The notes under the pieces were generated by a model. That model was not told where the DNA came from and made no database searches. It saw only the letters and a list, made by a program, of their open reading frames with translations. DNA of 64,000 nucleotides from Flavobacterium sp. CF136 (GTDB lineage: Bacteria; Bacteroidota; Bacteroidia; Flavobacteriales; Flavobacteriaceae): the NCBI RefSeq assembly GCF_000282055.1, contig NZ_AKJZ01000021.1, positions 1-64,000 on the forward strand, given 5' to 3'. Positions 10,010 to 19,184 of the stretch are shown here, piece after piece (the stretch's first letter is position 1; each line of letters starts with the position of its first letter). A program made the translations under genes and the position numbers.

Positions 10010-13000
10010 TTATTGTTTAATAACCTTCTTCATAATAATATTATCTCCGTTTATAATGTGCAATATATAAATACCGGATGGCAATCCTTCAAAAGACATT
10101 TCCTGTAAAGTATTTGTCAATCGCTGAGATTTTATTTTCATGCCTAAGGCATTGTATAATTCAAGTTTTGCACCGGTATATACTTCATTTACCTTTATAT
10201 TTAATGTATTTACAACCGGAACAGGATAAATAACGGTTTCACTTGTTTCCTTAAGTTCAGTTTCTCTATTTGTAATACCAAGTGTTGCAGTACTTTCAGC
10301 AATCTCAGAAGCACTTAATGCTCTGCTGTAGATCTTGAATTCATCAATCGCTCCTTTAAACATAGGGTCGTTCCATTGGGATTTTCCCAAATAATTTTGA
10401 TTAGTACTACCTATTGCTGACGGTTTTATAGTAATGCTTGTAGTAGTTGCGACTAAAGCACCATTGATATATATACTACAGGTATTTCCTGACTGGGTAA
10501 CGGCAAAATGTGTCCAGGTATTAAGCGGAGTAGCAAAATTATAAGTTATTCCCTGTTCAGAGCTACCATTTTTAATGGCATAACGAATTGAGCCTGCTGT
10601 TCCTGTCTGAACTGAAAAGAACAGGTATTTTGAAGTACCGGTACCAAAGTCAAATATTCGCATCCAGTTTGCCAGGGCATCCATTTTTACCCAGGCCGAA
10701 ATAGTAAAATCATTCAATGTGCTTACAATCCCTGTCGGAAGCGTAGCATAAGAATTGGCTGTACCATCCAGCTGAAGGGCTTTGCCATATTTCCCGATAC
10801 TACGGCTTGCTGTACTTGCCAATGTTCCGTGATTTGCACCCCAGCTATCAATACCTTGTGTACCGCTTATTTCATCAAATTTCAGGTATGTAAACTGCCC
10901 AACATTAGGCTTTGCTGCCACCTCTGTACTATTTGGATTTTCCCCAATAGCATCCACAGAAGAAACTACATAATAATAAGTATTCCCATTAGTAACAGCT
11001 GTATCCGTATATTTTGTTCCGGCAGCAGTTCCTATAACAGTATAAGGTCCTCCTGAAGTTATTGAACGCTTGATCTTATAACTAAAATCCTGAATAGCCT
11101 TCCATTCAATAATGTTTTTAGCATCTCCAGAAGCAACAATAACACCCTCTACTGTTGTACTCTGCACTGTTAATGTTAGAGTTGCTGTACCGGTAGTACT
11201 ACCATTTGAGGCCGTTAACGCAATACTGAACACACCCGATTCTGTAGATGTTCCGGATATTATACCTGTATTGGTATTAATAGTTAAACCTGCAGGAAGT
11301 CCCGTAGCAGTAAAACTATTTGGAGATTTGATAGCTGTAATAGTATACGTATAGGATCTGTTAATCAGAGTTATATCTGTCGAAGCACTCGTAATGACAA
11401 CAGGCAGGGTACGGTCATCCAATAATTGGACATCGTTACCTGTTCCTCCTTTATAAGTAATACGGAAATCATAACCTCCAACGCTTATCAGAGCCATTTC
11501 CGGTAAATCCTTAAATGTTCCCGTTATTGAGCCTGTCCCGGTATTATCCAAAATGGTGAATGCTGTTCCAGATGGCAATGCTCCCGAACCAATGTTGTTC
11601 AATATTAATTTAGATTGGTTTAAAGAAATATTAGCTGCAATTACCTTGTCACAAGTAGCTGCCGAATTATTCACATCAACTTTATAAGTAGCATCGGTAT
11701 TAAGTGTAGCAAGTCCTGTTGTAGTGAAGGTACCGATTGTTCCGTCAGCACCGGGTACTAATATAGCACCTGTACCTGAGCCTGTACCAATTGTTACTGT
11801 ATTTGTAGCTTTTCCATTTCCTCCCAATGCTCCGCTCTGAGCAATAATAGGACTATTATATGTACCTGTTGAACCATTATTATTCAATAAAAATGTTCCG
11901 TTTAATATAGTAGTCGCTCCGCCAAAAGTGCTGTTTCCTGAAAAAGTCAAGGTTCCTGTTCCAACTTTTTCTACTGATAATGTTCCTGATGCATTGGCCA
12001 TTGTTCCACTAAAATTGGTATTGGTATTCAACGCCCCGATTCTGATAACAGGTGTTCCTGCAACATTGCAGCGAATCCCGCCTCTTCCTGAAAGTGAGCC
12101 AAATTCAAGCGCTCCGGAAGTAAACATAATTCTGTGACAATCGACACCTTGTGCGTCTAAAAGCCATGCCGCATTTGCACTTCCTGATTCAGGAACCATA
12201 AATGACATACGATGGTTACCACTTCTTAATTTGGTAATGAATGTACCTGTAAAACCACTATTATTCCCGTAAAGGCTAATATTGGCATAGTTATCTGATC
12301 CATCATTGGTAAATGTACCTCCTCCTAATAGTTTTCCATATAAATTTAAAGGTCCCTGACGCTCGTAAAAGAAACCATTTTTACCTGTTGCTACTTCGAT
12401 GTCATTGTATAAAGTGGCAGTTGCTGTATTTATGCCTGTGTATAATGCACCGCCGTCCATGATGATTTTTCCTGTTCCTAAAGGACCGGCAGTAGGAATA
12501 CCAGAAGTACCTGTTCCAATACCCAATACCTGAATACCATCGGTTGAGCCCCATCTATATCCGGTTGTCCCTCTAATTATTGTATTGCCTGAATACGTAT
12601 TCGCTCCAGACATTATAAGTGCTGATGTTCCTGTTTTAAGTAAACTTCCTGTTCCGCTTACAATACCGCTAAGTTCCAAACTATTGTTTTTTGAATTTAC
12701 ATTCAGTTGTCCGTCTAAAACAATAGGTAAACTTAGTGTTTGATTTTGGGTTGAATTATTAATTAAATCACTTTTCAGGTTAATACTGTTTCCTCCAATA
12801 GTGTAGTTAACAGCATCCTCGGCAAACATGATTCTTGAAGCAGTTAAGCCTGTTACATCATTGCTAATCGCACTTGTTTCCGTATTTTTAAAAGTCAAAA
12901 CGGCCGGACTTACCGGAACAGCATTTTCTACCCAGTTAGCCGCAGTATTAAAGCCATTACCTGCAGGCTCACTACCCCAGGTTGAACTGATTGTACCGGG

Positions 13001-15448
13001 ATTACCAAATACTTCTGATGAAATTGTGCTTTCTAAAGTAGTTCCTTTTGAAGTAATCACATAGTAATAAGCAGTGCCATTTGTAACATTATTATCGGTA
13101 TAGGCGTTGCTTGAAACTGAAGCAATTTCAGTATAAGGTCCACCACTGGTCATAGCACGTTTTATTTTATATGTTGATGCTCCATCTGCAACATCCCATG
13201 TTAAACTAACCTGACCATTGTTACTTACAGCAACAAGATTGGATGGTACTGCAGGAGGAACAGATCCAAATACCTCATTGGATACTGCACTTTCGTTTTC
13301 ACCTATTAAAGCAGTGACTACATAATAATTATTAACTTCATAAGCAGGCGCCGGGTCAATAAATGAATTCCCTGTAATATTTGTTTGAATAGCTGTATAT
13401 GGACCTCCGGAGGTTAATGAGCGTTTAACGGAATAGCTCGTTGCATTAGCTGTTGCGGTCCATGTAAGTTTAATGGCAGAATTAGCAGAACTTACCGCTA
13501 AATTGTTAATAGCAACTGGAGCCTGATTACTCATAACATCAATAACAAGTGCGGCTTTTCCTGTCCCATTGGCATTAGTAGCTTCTAAAAGCACTACATT
13601 TTTACCAACAGTAACAGGTGTTCCGGAAATAACACCGGTCGCAGAATCAATAGTTAAACCATCAGGTAAAGCTGTTGCAGCATAAGTTGTTGGAGAACCA
13701 TTGGCAGCAACATTAAAATTAAAGGCTGTTCCTAAAGTTCCTGTTGCCGAAGTTGCACTATTGATTTCAGGTGAACCAACAGGAAAGGTATTATTGATAG
13801 CCACATTGCTAAACGTAGCTGTGTTTAATGCTGAAGTATTTCTTGATGCTGTATAAAAACCAATATAGGCATCAGCAGGAAGTGGAATGATGAACAAAGC
13901 AATATTTGTCCATGTGTTTCCATCTGCCGAATGATAAGCAAATACTCTGTTTCCAACTCGTTCCAATTTGAGCCACCATGATGAACTCGTGCTGTAATGG
14001 GTATAGCCACCATTTGAAGCTGTAGCTCCCAAACCGCTTACATTGATTGTTCCCGGCGGATTAAAATTGATAGATACATAGTTTGATGTAGTAGACAGCG
14101 ATTCACGGATCATCAATCCTGACACCGCATTACTAATAGAATTATTTTCAATTTTAGCTACGATGGCCGCATCCCCTTTTACAGGTTTAAAAGTAAAATT
14201 ATTGGAGCTGGCAGCTGATGAACCTGCTCCCTTCACTGTCCAGGTTCCTGCGTTGGAAGTAACACTTCCTTTAATACCGGTAATGCCAATATCTGTATTG
14301 CTAAAATAGCTTGACGGCACAGCACTTTCAGAAGGATAAACAATCGGAGTCATGGCTGTTGCCGTTGAATTATCCGAAGATTTTAAGTATAAGAATGACC
14401 ATGCCCCTTCACCAACTAATGTACGCATCTGATCCGTATATGGAGTTGGAATACCTTTACGGAGTGAATAGGCTGCCTGTATAATATTATTGAATGGATG
14501 TTGTTTACGAGAGCCTGTCGCTATTCCCCAACCATTAGTCCAATATACTGAGTATCCACCATAAGGTGTAAAAGTCAGTCCTGTCGGATCTATCGCATAA
14601 TGATTATATAGTTCCCCAACTGCTAAAAGGCGATTGTTCATTTCGGCAAACATATCCACCCCTTGTTTAAAAGCAACTTCGGCATCCCAGGTCAGTGCCC
14701 AGGCCTGCCCAAACCAGTGATCATCACGACCCGAATCACCTACTTGTCCTGATGGCAAGCTATTACGCAAAGCAGCACCCGCTTCCATTCTGTATGATTC
14801 TATGGATTGATTCCACTTTACTTCATCATCTAAAAAAGCAGCTATACCCAAGGCAATTTGTAATTGGATTGCTCCTTTATTACAATCTCTCAGCGGATTA
14901 GGAACCCAGGAAGCAGGATATAGTACATTGGCAAAATAATTATTCACATGTGTCGTATTATCGGCCGTCCACCCGGGATAGGTACTCTTTAAAATATCGG
15001 CAGCGGTTATAAAATACGGCGCATAATCACCAATATCCAGCATATTCTCTCCACCACCCCAAGTGGTATTGGTTACAGCCCAGGCGTCTAATATTTGAGT
15101 AGCTTTGGCAGCATAGGCAGTGTCTCCTGTAAAAACATACATAAAAGTTAAGTTGTGAATAGCAACCATGTCTATTTTCCATGGGCTATTGTTCAGATCC
15201 GGTGAACGTGTTACTGTTGCAAATGGTCCTCTCATAGTGAAAGAAAGTTGAGATCTGTAATCGTCTTTTAATGCATTATAACCTGAAAGCCAAGGTTCTT
15301 TGGTAATATTTACTTTCAACTGATCCAAATCAGATTGAGTAAAAGGAATACCCGGATGGACAAATGTCTTTTGCGCTGAAATAGTCTGGATAAACCCAAA
15401 AAACAGCAGCAAGATTCCAACTAATGAAATTGAATTGAATTTTCTCAT
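10010..15448 (-). CDS. Giant multidomain alginate-lyase-fold surface enzyme with T9SS sorting domain
   Basis: This 1812-residue protein has a signal peptide (1-25, ending ISAQ). In order: an alpha-toroid alginate-lyase-family domain (about 30-300, with DCNKGAIQLQIALG near 190 and GRDDHWFGQAWAL near 243); a concanavalin-like domain of DUF1349 type (385-555); a putative Ig domain (560-640, LPDGLTIDSATGVISGTP); two FN3 domains (645-815); a long stretch of autotransporter-associated beta-strand repeats (820-1340, for example GANTYSGNTIIRG); a second putative Ig domain; a third FN3 domain; a LamG-type glycan-binding domain (1520-1710); and a type A T9SS C-terminal domain (1725-1812, ending IIMKKVIKQ). 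It is inferred to be displayed on or released from the cell surface and to make the first cuts in the polymer. It forms its own transcription unit with a 3' terminator. Confidence 0.88.
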   Translation of the reverse strand: MRKFNSISLVGILLLFFGFIQTISAQKTFVHPGIPFTQSDLDQLKVNITKEPWLSGYNALKDDYRSQLSFTMRGPFATVTRSPDLNNSPWKIDMVAIHNLTFMYVFTGDTAYAAKATQILDAWAVTNTTWGGGENMLDIGDYAPYFITAADILKSTYPGWTADNTTHVNNYFANVLYPASWVPNPLRDCNKGAIQLQIALGIAAFLDDEVKWNQSIESYRMEAGAALRNSLPSGQVGDSGRDDHWFGQAWALTWDAEVAFKQGVDMFAEMNNRLLAVGELYNHYAIDPTGLTFTPYGGYSVYWTNGWGIATGSRKQHPFNNIIQAAYSLRKGIPTPYTDQMRTLVGEGAWSFLYLKSSDNSTATAMTPIVYPSESAVPSSYFSNTDIGITGIKGSVTSNAGTWTVKGAGSSAASSNNFTFKPVKGDAAIVAKIENNSISNAVSGLMIRESLSTTSNYVSINFNPPGTINVSGLGATASNGGYTHYSTSSSWWLKLERVGNRVFAYHSADGNTWTNIALFIIPLPADAYIGFYTASRNTSALNTATFSNVAINNTFPVGSPEINSATSATGTLGTAFNFNVAANGSPTTYAATALPDGLTIDSATGVISGTPVTVGKNVVLLEATNANGTGKAALVIDVMSNQAPVAINNLAVSSANSAIKLTWTATANATSYSVKRSLTSGGPYTAIQTNITGNSFIDPAPAYEVNNYYVVTALIGENESAVSNEVFGSVPPAVPSNLVAVSNNGQVSLTWDVADGASTYKIKRAMTSGGPYTEIASVSSNAYTDNNVTNGTAYYYVITSKGTTLESTISSEVFGNPGTISSTWGSEPAGNGFNTAANWVENAVPVSPAVLTFKNTETSAISNDVTGLTASRIMFAEDAVNYTIGGNSINLKSDLINNSTQNQTLSLPIVLDGQLNVNSKNNSLELSGIVSGTGSLLKTGTSALIMSGANTYSGNTIIRGTTGYRWGSTDGIQVLGIGTGTSGIPTAGPLGTGKIIMDGGALYTGINTATATLYNDIEVATGKNGFFYERQGPLNLYGKLLGGGTFTNDGSDNYANISLYGNNSGFTGTFITKLRSGNHRMSFMVPESGSANAAWLLDAQGVDCHRIMFTSGALEFGSLSGRGGIRCNVAGTPVIRIGALNTNTNFSGTMANASGTLSVEKVGTGTLTFSGNSTFGGATTILNGTFLLNNNGSTGTYNSPIIAQSGALGGNGKATNTVTIGTGSGTGAILVPGADGTIGTFTTTGLATLNTDATYKVDVNNSAATCDKVIAANISLNQSKLILNNIGSGALPSGTAFTILDNTGTGSITGTFKDLPEMALISVGGYDFRITYKGGTGNDVQLLDDRTLPVVITSASTDITLINRSYTYTITAIKSPNSFTATGLPAGLTINTNTGIISGTSTESGVFSIALTASNGSTTGTATLTLTVQSTTVEGVIVASGDAKNIIEWKAIQDFSYKIKRSITSGGPYTVIGTAAGTKYTDTAVTNGNTYYYVVSSVDAIGENPNSTEVAAKPNVGQFTYLKFDEISGTQGIDSWGANHGTLASTASRSIGKYGKALQLDGTANSYATLPTGIVSTLNDFTISAWVKMDALANWMRIFDFGTGTSKYLFFSVQTGTAGSIRYAIKNGSSEQGITYNFATPLNTWTHFAVTQSGNTCSIYINGALVATTTSITIKPSAIGSTNQNYLGKSQWNDPMFKGAIDEFKIYSRALSASEIAESTATLGITNRETELKETSETVIYPVPVVNTLNIKVNEVYTGAKLELYNALGMKIKSQRLTNTLQEMSFEGLPSGIYILHIINGDNIIMKKVIKQ

Positions 15449-16119
15449 TGATTTAAAAAGTATAAAATTTGTGAAGTTTCGAACTATGTATTTACTGTTT
15501 CCCTTCTGAAAATAGTAAATAAGAGTTGTTTGATTTTTTCATGTCCTCAATAAAAGTGGTAAATGGGACTGAAAAACGTAAATTAAAATCGTGGTATTTT
15601 TAATTTACAAGCCTATTCATTAAACGTTTAATCCATAATTTAAACATACATTAAACTGGATTCATAATATTTTCTTTAATGAATTAAATGAAGCTTTGAG
15701 AGGACTTCTTCCGGATCAATATCTATCAGTTGTAAAAGATAATATAAGCCAGTCTTACGACACAAAATATCCTGTCTTTTTGAAAAAAAAGGATAATGAG
15801 GATAAAATATAGTAGTTTTTATTTCATAGCATAATAGTCTATATTAGGTTTGGGTTAGATAATTAAAATCTTAAGATTAATTAAAAATCCTTGGTGCAAT
15901 CAAATAAAACAATCACAACCAAGGATTTAACTACAAGCATATTATATTTTTTTCCGCAGAGCTCTATTTCTGCTATATTTAACTGATTAAAGTGTTTGAA
16001 ATTACAGTTTGATTCCAGGCATAAACAGGCAATACTGAAATATCGGCAAGCAAAGTGCCTCCTCCTTCGCGTGATCGTCTTTAATCCCTTTTACCATTTT
16101 AAACATTAACTATAAAAAA
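15449..16119. other. 671-bp gap between lyase gene and SusE-like gene
   Basis: This is AT-rich sequence without an intact gene. It holds the presumed promoter of the lyase (near 15449-15600), a start-less open stretch on the plus strand (15639-15812), a hairpin (15885-15928) and a short start-less open stretch on the minus strand (15979-16080). The last two may be scraps of lost genes. The PUL motif is not evident here. Confidence 0.5.
15885..15928 (-). terminator. Hairpin downstream of the susCDE unit
   Basis: An 11-bp perfect stem (15885-15895 with 15918-15928, aaatccttggt) has a 22-nt loop and is followed by T-rich sequence on the minus strand. It is a weak candidate terminator of the SusC-SusD-SusE unit. 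The long loop and the 190-bp distance from the last stop keep confidence low. Confidence 0.4.
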
Positions 16120-17298
16120 CTAATTTTTAACCAATTTTATATAGGATACCCAGAAGTAGTTATTAGCTGTCAGATTACCTAAGAAACCGATAGAAACCAC
16201 TTGAGGAGAAGTGATATTAAACGTTAAAGTTTTAGTTTCCGTAGCGCGAGGCTGACTCGTTCCAACAACTGCTGGATTAGGAAGCGCCACTGAGGCTATT
16301 GCTGTAGAAAGATTCGCCAAAACAGGAATACCAGTTCCACCTGCAGCTACCACACAATAAACTGAAGAATTAGTCTGAATTTCAGAGTAAACTTTAAATG
16401 TTATAGTATAACTCCCTACTGACAAAGGCATCGAAGTAGGCTGATATATTATTCCATCAATAATAGGAGTATTCCCATAAGTTTCCCAACAGATATTACC
16501 TACAACATTATCTGCCTTATCAGCAGTATATCCTCCATAAGTACCTGATTTATTTTTTCCTGCTGCATTGGTAATCCATGGTGCGGCAAGAGTTCCCCAT
16601 CTGCCACTTACGCTTGATTGAGTGAAACCAGGCCCGGTATTTTTTAAAAAATATGGTGTAAGATCACCAGCTGCATTTGGATTTACTATTGGTGAAGTAC
16701 TCGAAATGGTTAAACCTCCCATTGTAATTGAAATAAAACCAGTAGCATAGTTTGCCGGTGCCATCACAGTAATCTTATTGTCTGCAATGGTTTGTATCGT
16801 TGCTGGAGTTCCGCTAAAACTTACCGCTACTTTTGATGCATCGGTGCCAAAATTAACTCCATTAATAGTTACAATATCAACTTCAGGTAAAGCAACAGGA
16901 TTCAACGCATTAGCTGAAACAACTGATGTGATTGCCGGAGCGGGCAAAACTGTAAATGATCCTATAGTCCCACTGTCATGAGTCCATATCTTAAGGGTTA
17001 CATCAGCTGACACTGCATTAGTTGGAACCTGAACGACAATTTTAGTGTCTTCACAAGACACGACGTTAGCCAAAATAGTTCCAAAATATATTTTTACAGC
17101 ATTTTTTAAAACACCGAAATCTTTACCCGTTATGGTAACATTTATCCCTGGATATCCAGCTTGAGTACTCATTCCGGTAACAGTCTGCTCCGGATATTCA
17201 TATATTTTAAAATTTGCATCCTCTTCACAACTGCTAAATGCAATTAAGCAAATTGCAAACAGCATAAAACTGATACTGAGTTTATATAATAATTTCAT
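16120..17298 (-). CDS. SusE-position surface glycan-binding lipoprotein with IPT/TIG domains
   Basis: This 392-residue lipoprotein has lipobox FSSC with Cys24 followed by EEDA, typical of surface-exported Bacteroidota lipoproteins. Two IPT/TIG Ig-like domains follow (about 35-120 and 122-205). The C-terminal domain (about 215-392) resembles the glycan-binding module (DUF5013-like) of PUL surface glycan-binding proteins. By position, directly after SusD, it is the SusE/SGBP-B equivalent and should capture the polysaccharide at the surface for the SusCD transporter. It is separated from susD by a hairpin. Sequence in this class is poorly conserved, so family assignment rests on architecture and context. 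Confidence 0.8.
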   Translation of the reverse strand: MKLLYKLSISFMLFAICLIAFSSCEEDANFKIYEYPEQTVTGMSTQAGYPGINVTITGKDFGVLKNAVKIYFGTILANVVSCEDTKIVVQVPTNAVSADVTLKIWTHDSGTIGSFTVLPAPAITSVVSANALNPVALPEVDIVTINGVNFGTDASKVAVSFSGTPATIQTIADNKITVMAPANYATGFISITMGGLTISSTSPIVNPNAAGDLTPYFLKNTGPGFTQSSVSGRWGTLAAPWITNAAGKNKSGTYGGYTADKADNVVGNICWETYGNTPIIDGIIYQPTSMPLSVGSYTITFKVYSEIQTNSSVYCVVAAGGTGIPVLANLSTAIASVALPNPAVVGTSQPRATETKTLTFNITSPQVVSIGFLGNLTANNYFWVSYIKLVKN

Positions 17299-17336
17299 AT
17301 TTTTAAAATTAAGTTATCTGATTTTATTTTGTTATA

Positions 17337-17376
17337 AAAGCTGGCAGGATCAAAGAATAATCTACCGGCCAGCTTT
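17337..17376 (-). terminator. Hairpin between susD and the SusE-like gene
   Basis: A 9-bp stem (17337-17345 with 17368-17376, aaagctggc/gccagcttt) begins 6 bp after the SusD stop and is followed by tttt on the minus strand. Probably a partial terminator or mRNA-stabilising hairpin that sets the SusE:SusD ratio. Confidence 0.55.
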
Positions 17377-17382
17377 ATCATA

Positions 17383-19155
17383 TTAATAACCAGGGTTTTG
17401 TTTAAGATTAGGATTTAAATTACGTTGGCCTTGAGGTATTGGCCACAAATAATTTTTCTTTGAAAAAACACGGTTTGTCTTACCGTCTATAACAATACAT
17501 TTCAAAGGTCCCTTACCTGTATTGACAATTTCTTCACCCCAAACATAAGTTGATGGTTTATATGCTGCAGTCGCAGCACCGGTAGCATCTCTATAAGGGG
17601 TAGTATATGACGCATCTCCTACTACCTGACCACAAGTAGACTGATTAAGTTCTGCTTCGGCAATGCCCCAACGTTTCAAATCGTCATAACGGAATCCTTC
17701 ACGGTACAATTCTAAAGTGCGTTCCCTTCTTATTTCTTCTTTCATACTCAATCCATTAGTCGTAACCAACGCATTAGTCAAAGGAGCAACACCTGCTCTG
17801 GACCTGATTTTATTGATTGACAGATTCAAATCAGCATCTGAAATGGTTCCGTCTTTTTCAAACAAAGCTTCTGCGTACATTAAATATACTTCTGCTAATC
17901 TAATAATCGGATAATTGGCAGATTCCTGATTGGCATTTCTGTAAGTACCATATTTATAAGCAATAAATTTTCTGTTTCCGTAACCACCGCCGCCATTTAC
18001 TAAAGATGCGGTTGTAGGTGCAGCTCCCATATATCCTAATATTCTTAAATCCCTGTTTTTAAATTCATCTCCCACGGCATGATATCCCTGGAATAATGGA
18101 GATTTGGAAGGCGGCAACCCATCGGTGCATAAAAACATATCCATCATTTTTCGGCTGTTACCTGCATTCCCTGAGGTTAGTGATAAATTTTGATTCCCTG
18201 TTCTTAAGGTTACATCATACACTCCATAAAGAATAAACTCATTATTACTGGCTTTAGTCAAGCCTCCGGGATTACTCCCCGCATCTTCCAGATTAAACAA
18301 ATAGTAATAACTCTCGTTTATCATTCCTGCAGTACTATTATAATTCCACAAGGAATATCCTCCATTATCCATTATTTCTTTACACAAACTGGCAGCATCT
18401 GCTAAAAAGGTATTGACCTGATCTGAAGCAGGGCCTGCAGAACCATCGAAATCTGTAGATGTACCATTGTATTTTCTCCAGGTAGCCTCATATAATTCTA
18501 CCTCAGCTTTTAATGCTTTCGCAGCCCATTTACTAATACGTCCTTTATCTGTAGGTGTAATTGCTGATTCCAGGGGCAAATTTGCTATTGCTTTATCCAA
18601 ATCGGATAAAATCTGAGTAACAACCTCATATCTGCTATTGCGGGGTGCATACAATTCAGGAGAGTCAACAGTTAGAGCTTCACCAACAATAGGCACACCT
18701 CCAAAAAATTTTAACAAAGAATAATAAGCATTTGCCCTAAAGAAATAAGCCTCAGAAATATAGGGTGCAATATCATTTTTATTACCCGGATAAGCTGCTT
18801 CTTTAGATAACAGGATATTAGTTTTACGTATCCATGCATATGGATTAGTCCAGCGGGCATCACCAGCCCCTACACCTATTGTACCACGTCCGACATCTGC
18901 TTGGAAATTGAAATAAACTGATAGATCTGATGAAAAATCCATGTGTTGATAAATCTCATTGCCCCCGTACGGTGATCTCCAGCCCATCAATTGGCCATAA
19001 AAATCGGTAGTATACGCTTTAAAATCAGAAGCTCTAACAAAATAAGAAGCATCACTAAAAGCATCCTGAGGTTTCAAATCCAGAAAATCGTCCTGACAAG
19101 AAAAAAGACCTAATGTCAATCCTCCTATAAAAGTCATATATATTAACTTTTTCAT
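17383..19155 (-). CDS. SusD/RagB-family starch-binding-like outer membrane lipoprotein
   Basis: This is a 590-residue lipoprotein. The signal peptide ends LFSC (Cys20), followed by QDDFLDLKP, the usual SusD start. TPR-like helices and the C-terminal RagB/SusD domain are present, with WPIPQGQRNLNPNLKQNPGY at the end. It forms the hinged lid over the SusC channel and binds oligosaccharide. The gene starts 29 bp after the SusC stop, so the pair is cotranscribed. Length is normal for the family. Confidence 0.95.
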   Translation of the reverse strand: MKKLIYMTFIGGLTLGLFSCQDDFLDLKPQDAFSDASYFVRASDFKAYTTDFYGQLMGWRSPYGGNEIYQHMDFSSDLSVYFNFQADVGRGTIGVGAGDARWTNPYAWIRKTNILLSKEAAYPGNKNDIAPYISEAYFFRANAYYSLLKFFGGVPIVGEALTVDSPELYAPRNSRYEVVTQILSDLDKAIANLPLESAITPTDKGRISKWAAKALKAEVELYEATWRKYNGTSTDFDGSAGPASDQVNTFLADAASLCKEIMDNGGYSLWNYNSTAGMINESYYYLFNLEDAGSNPGGLTKASNNEFILYGVYDVTLRTGNQNLSLTSGNAGNSRKMMDMFLCTDGLPPSKSPLFQGYHAVGDEFKNRDLRILGYMGAAPTTASLVNGGGGYGNRKFIAYKYGTYRNANQESANYPIIRLAEVYLMYAEALFEKDGTISDADLNLSINKIRSRAGVAPLTNALVTTNGLSMKEEIRRERTLELYREGFRYDDLKRWGIAEAELNQSTCGQVVGDASYTTPYRDATGAATAAYKPSTYVWGEEIVNTGKGPLKCIVIDGKTNRVFSKKNYLWPIPQGQRNLNPNLKQNPGY

Positions 19156-19184
19156 ATTGTATGTTTTTACTATTTATAAATTAC

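Noticed and set aside
11112-13064. CRISPR-like or tandem DNA repeats in the repetitive giant lyase gene
   Set aside because: The repetition is at protein level (beta-strand repeats, FN3); DNA units are diverged and not evenly spaced with unique spacers.
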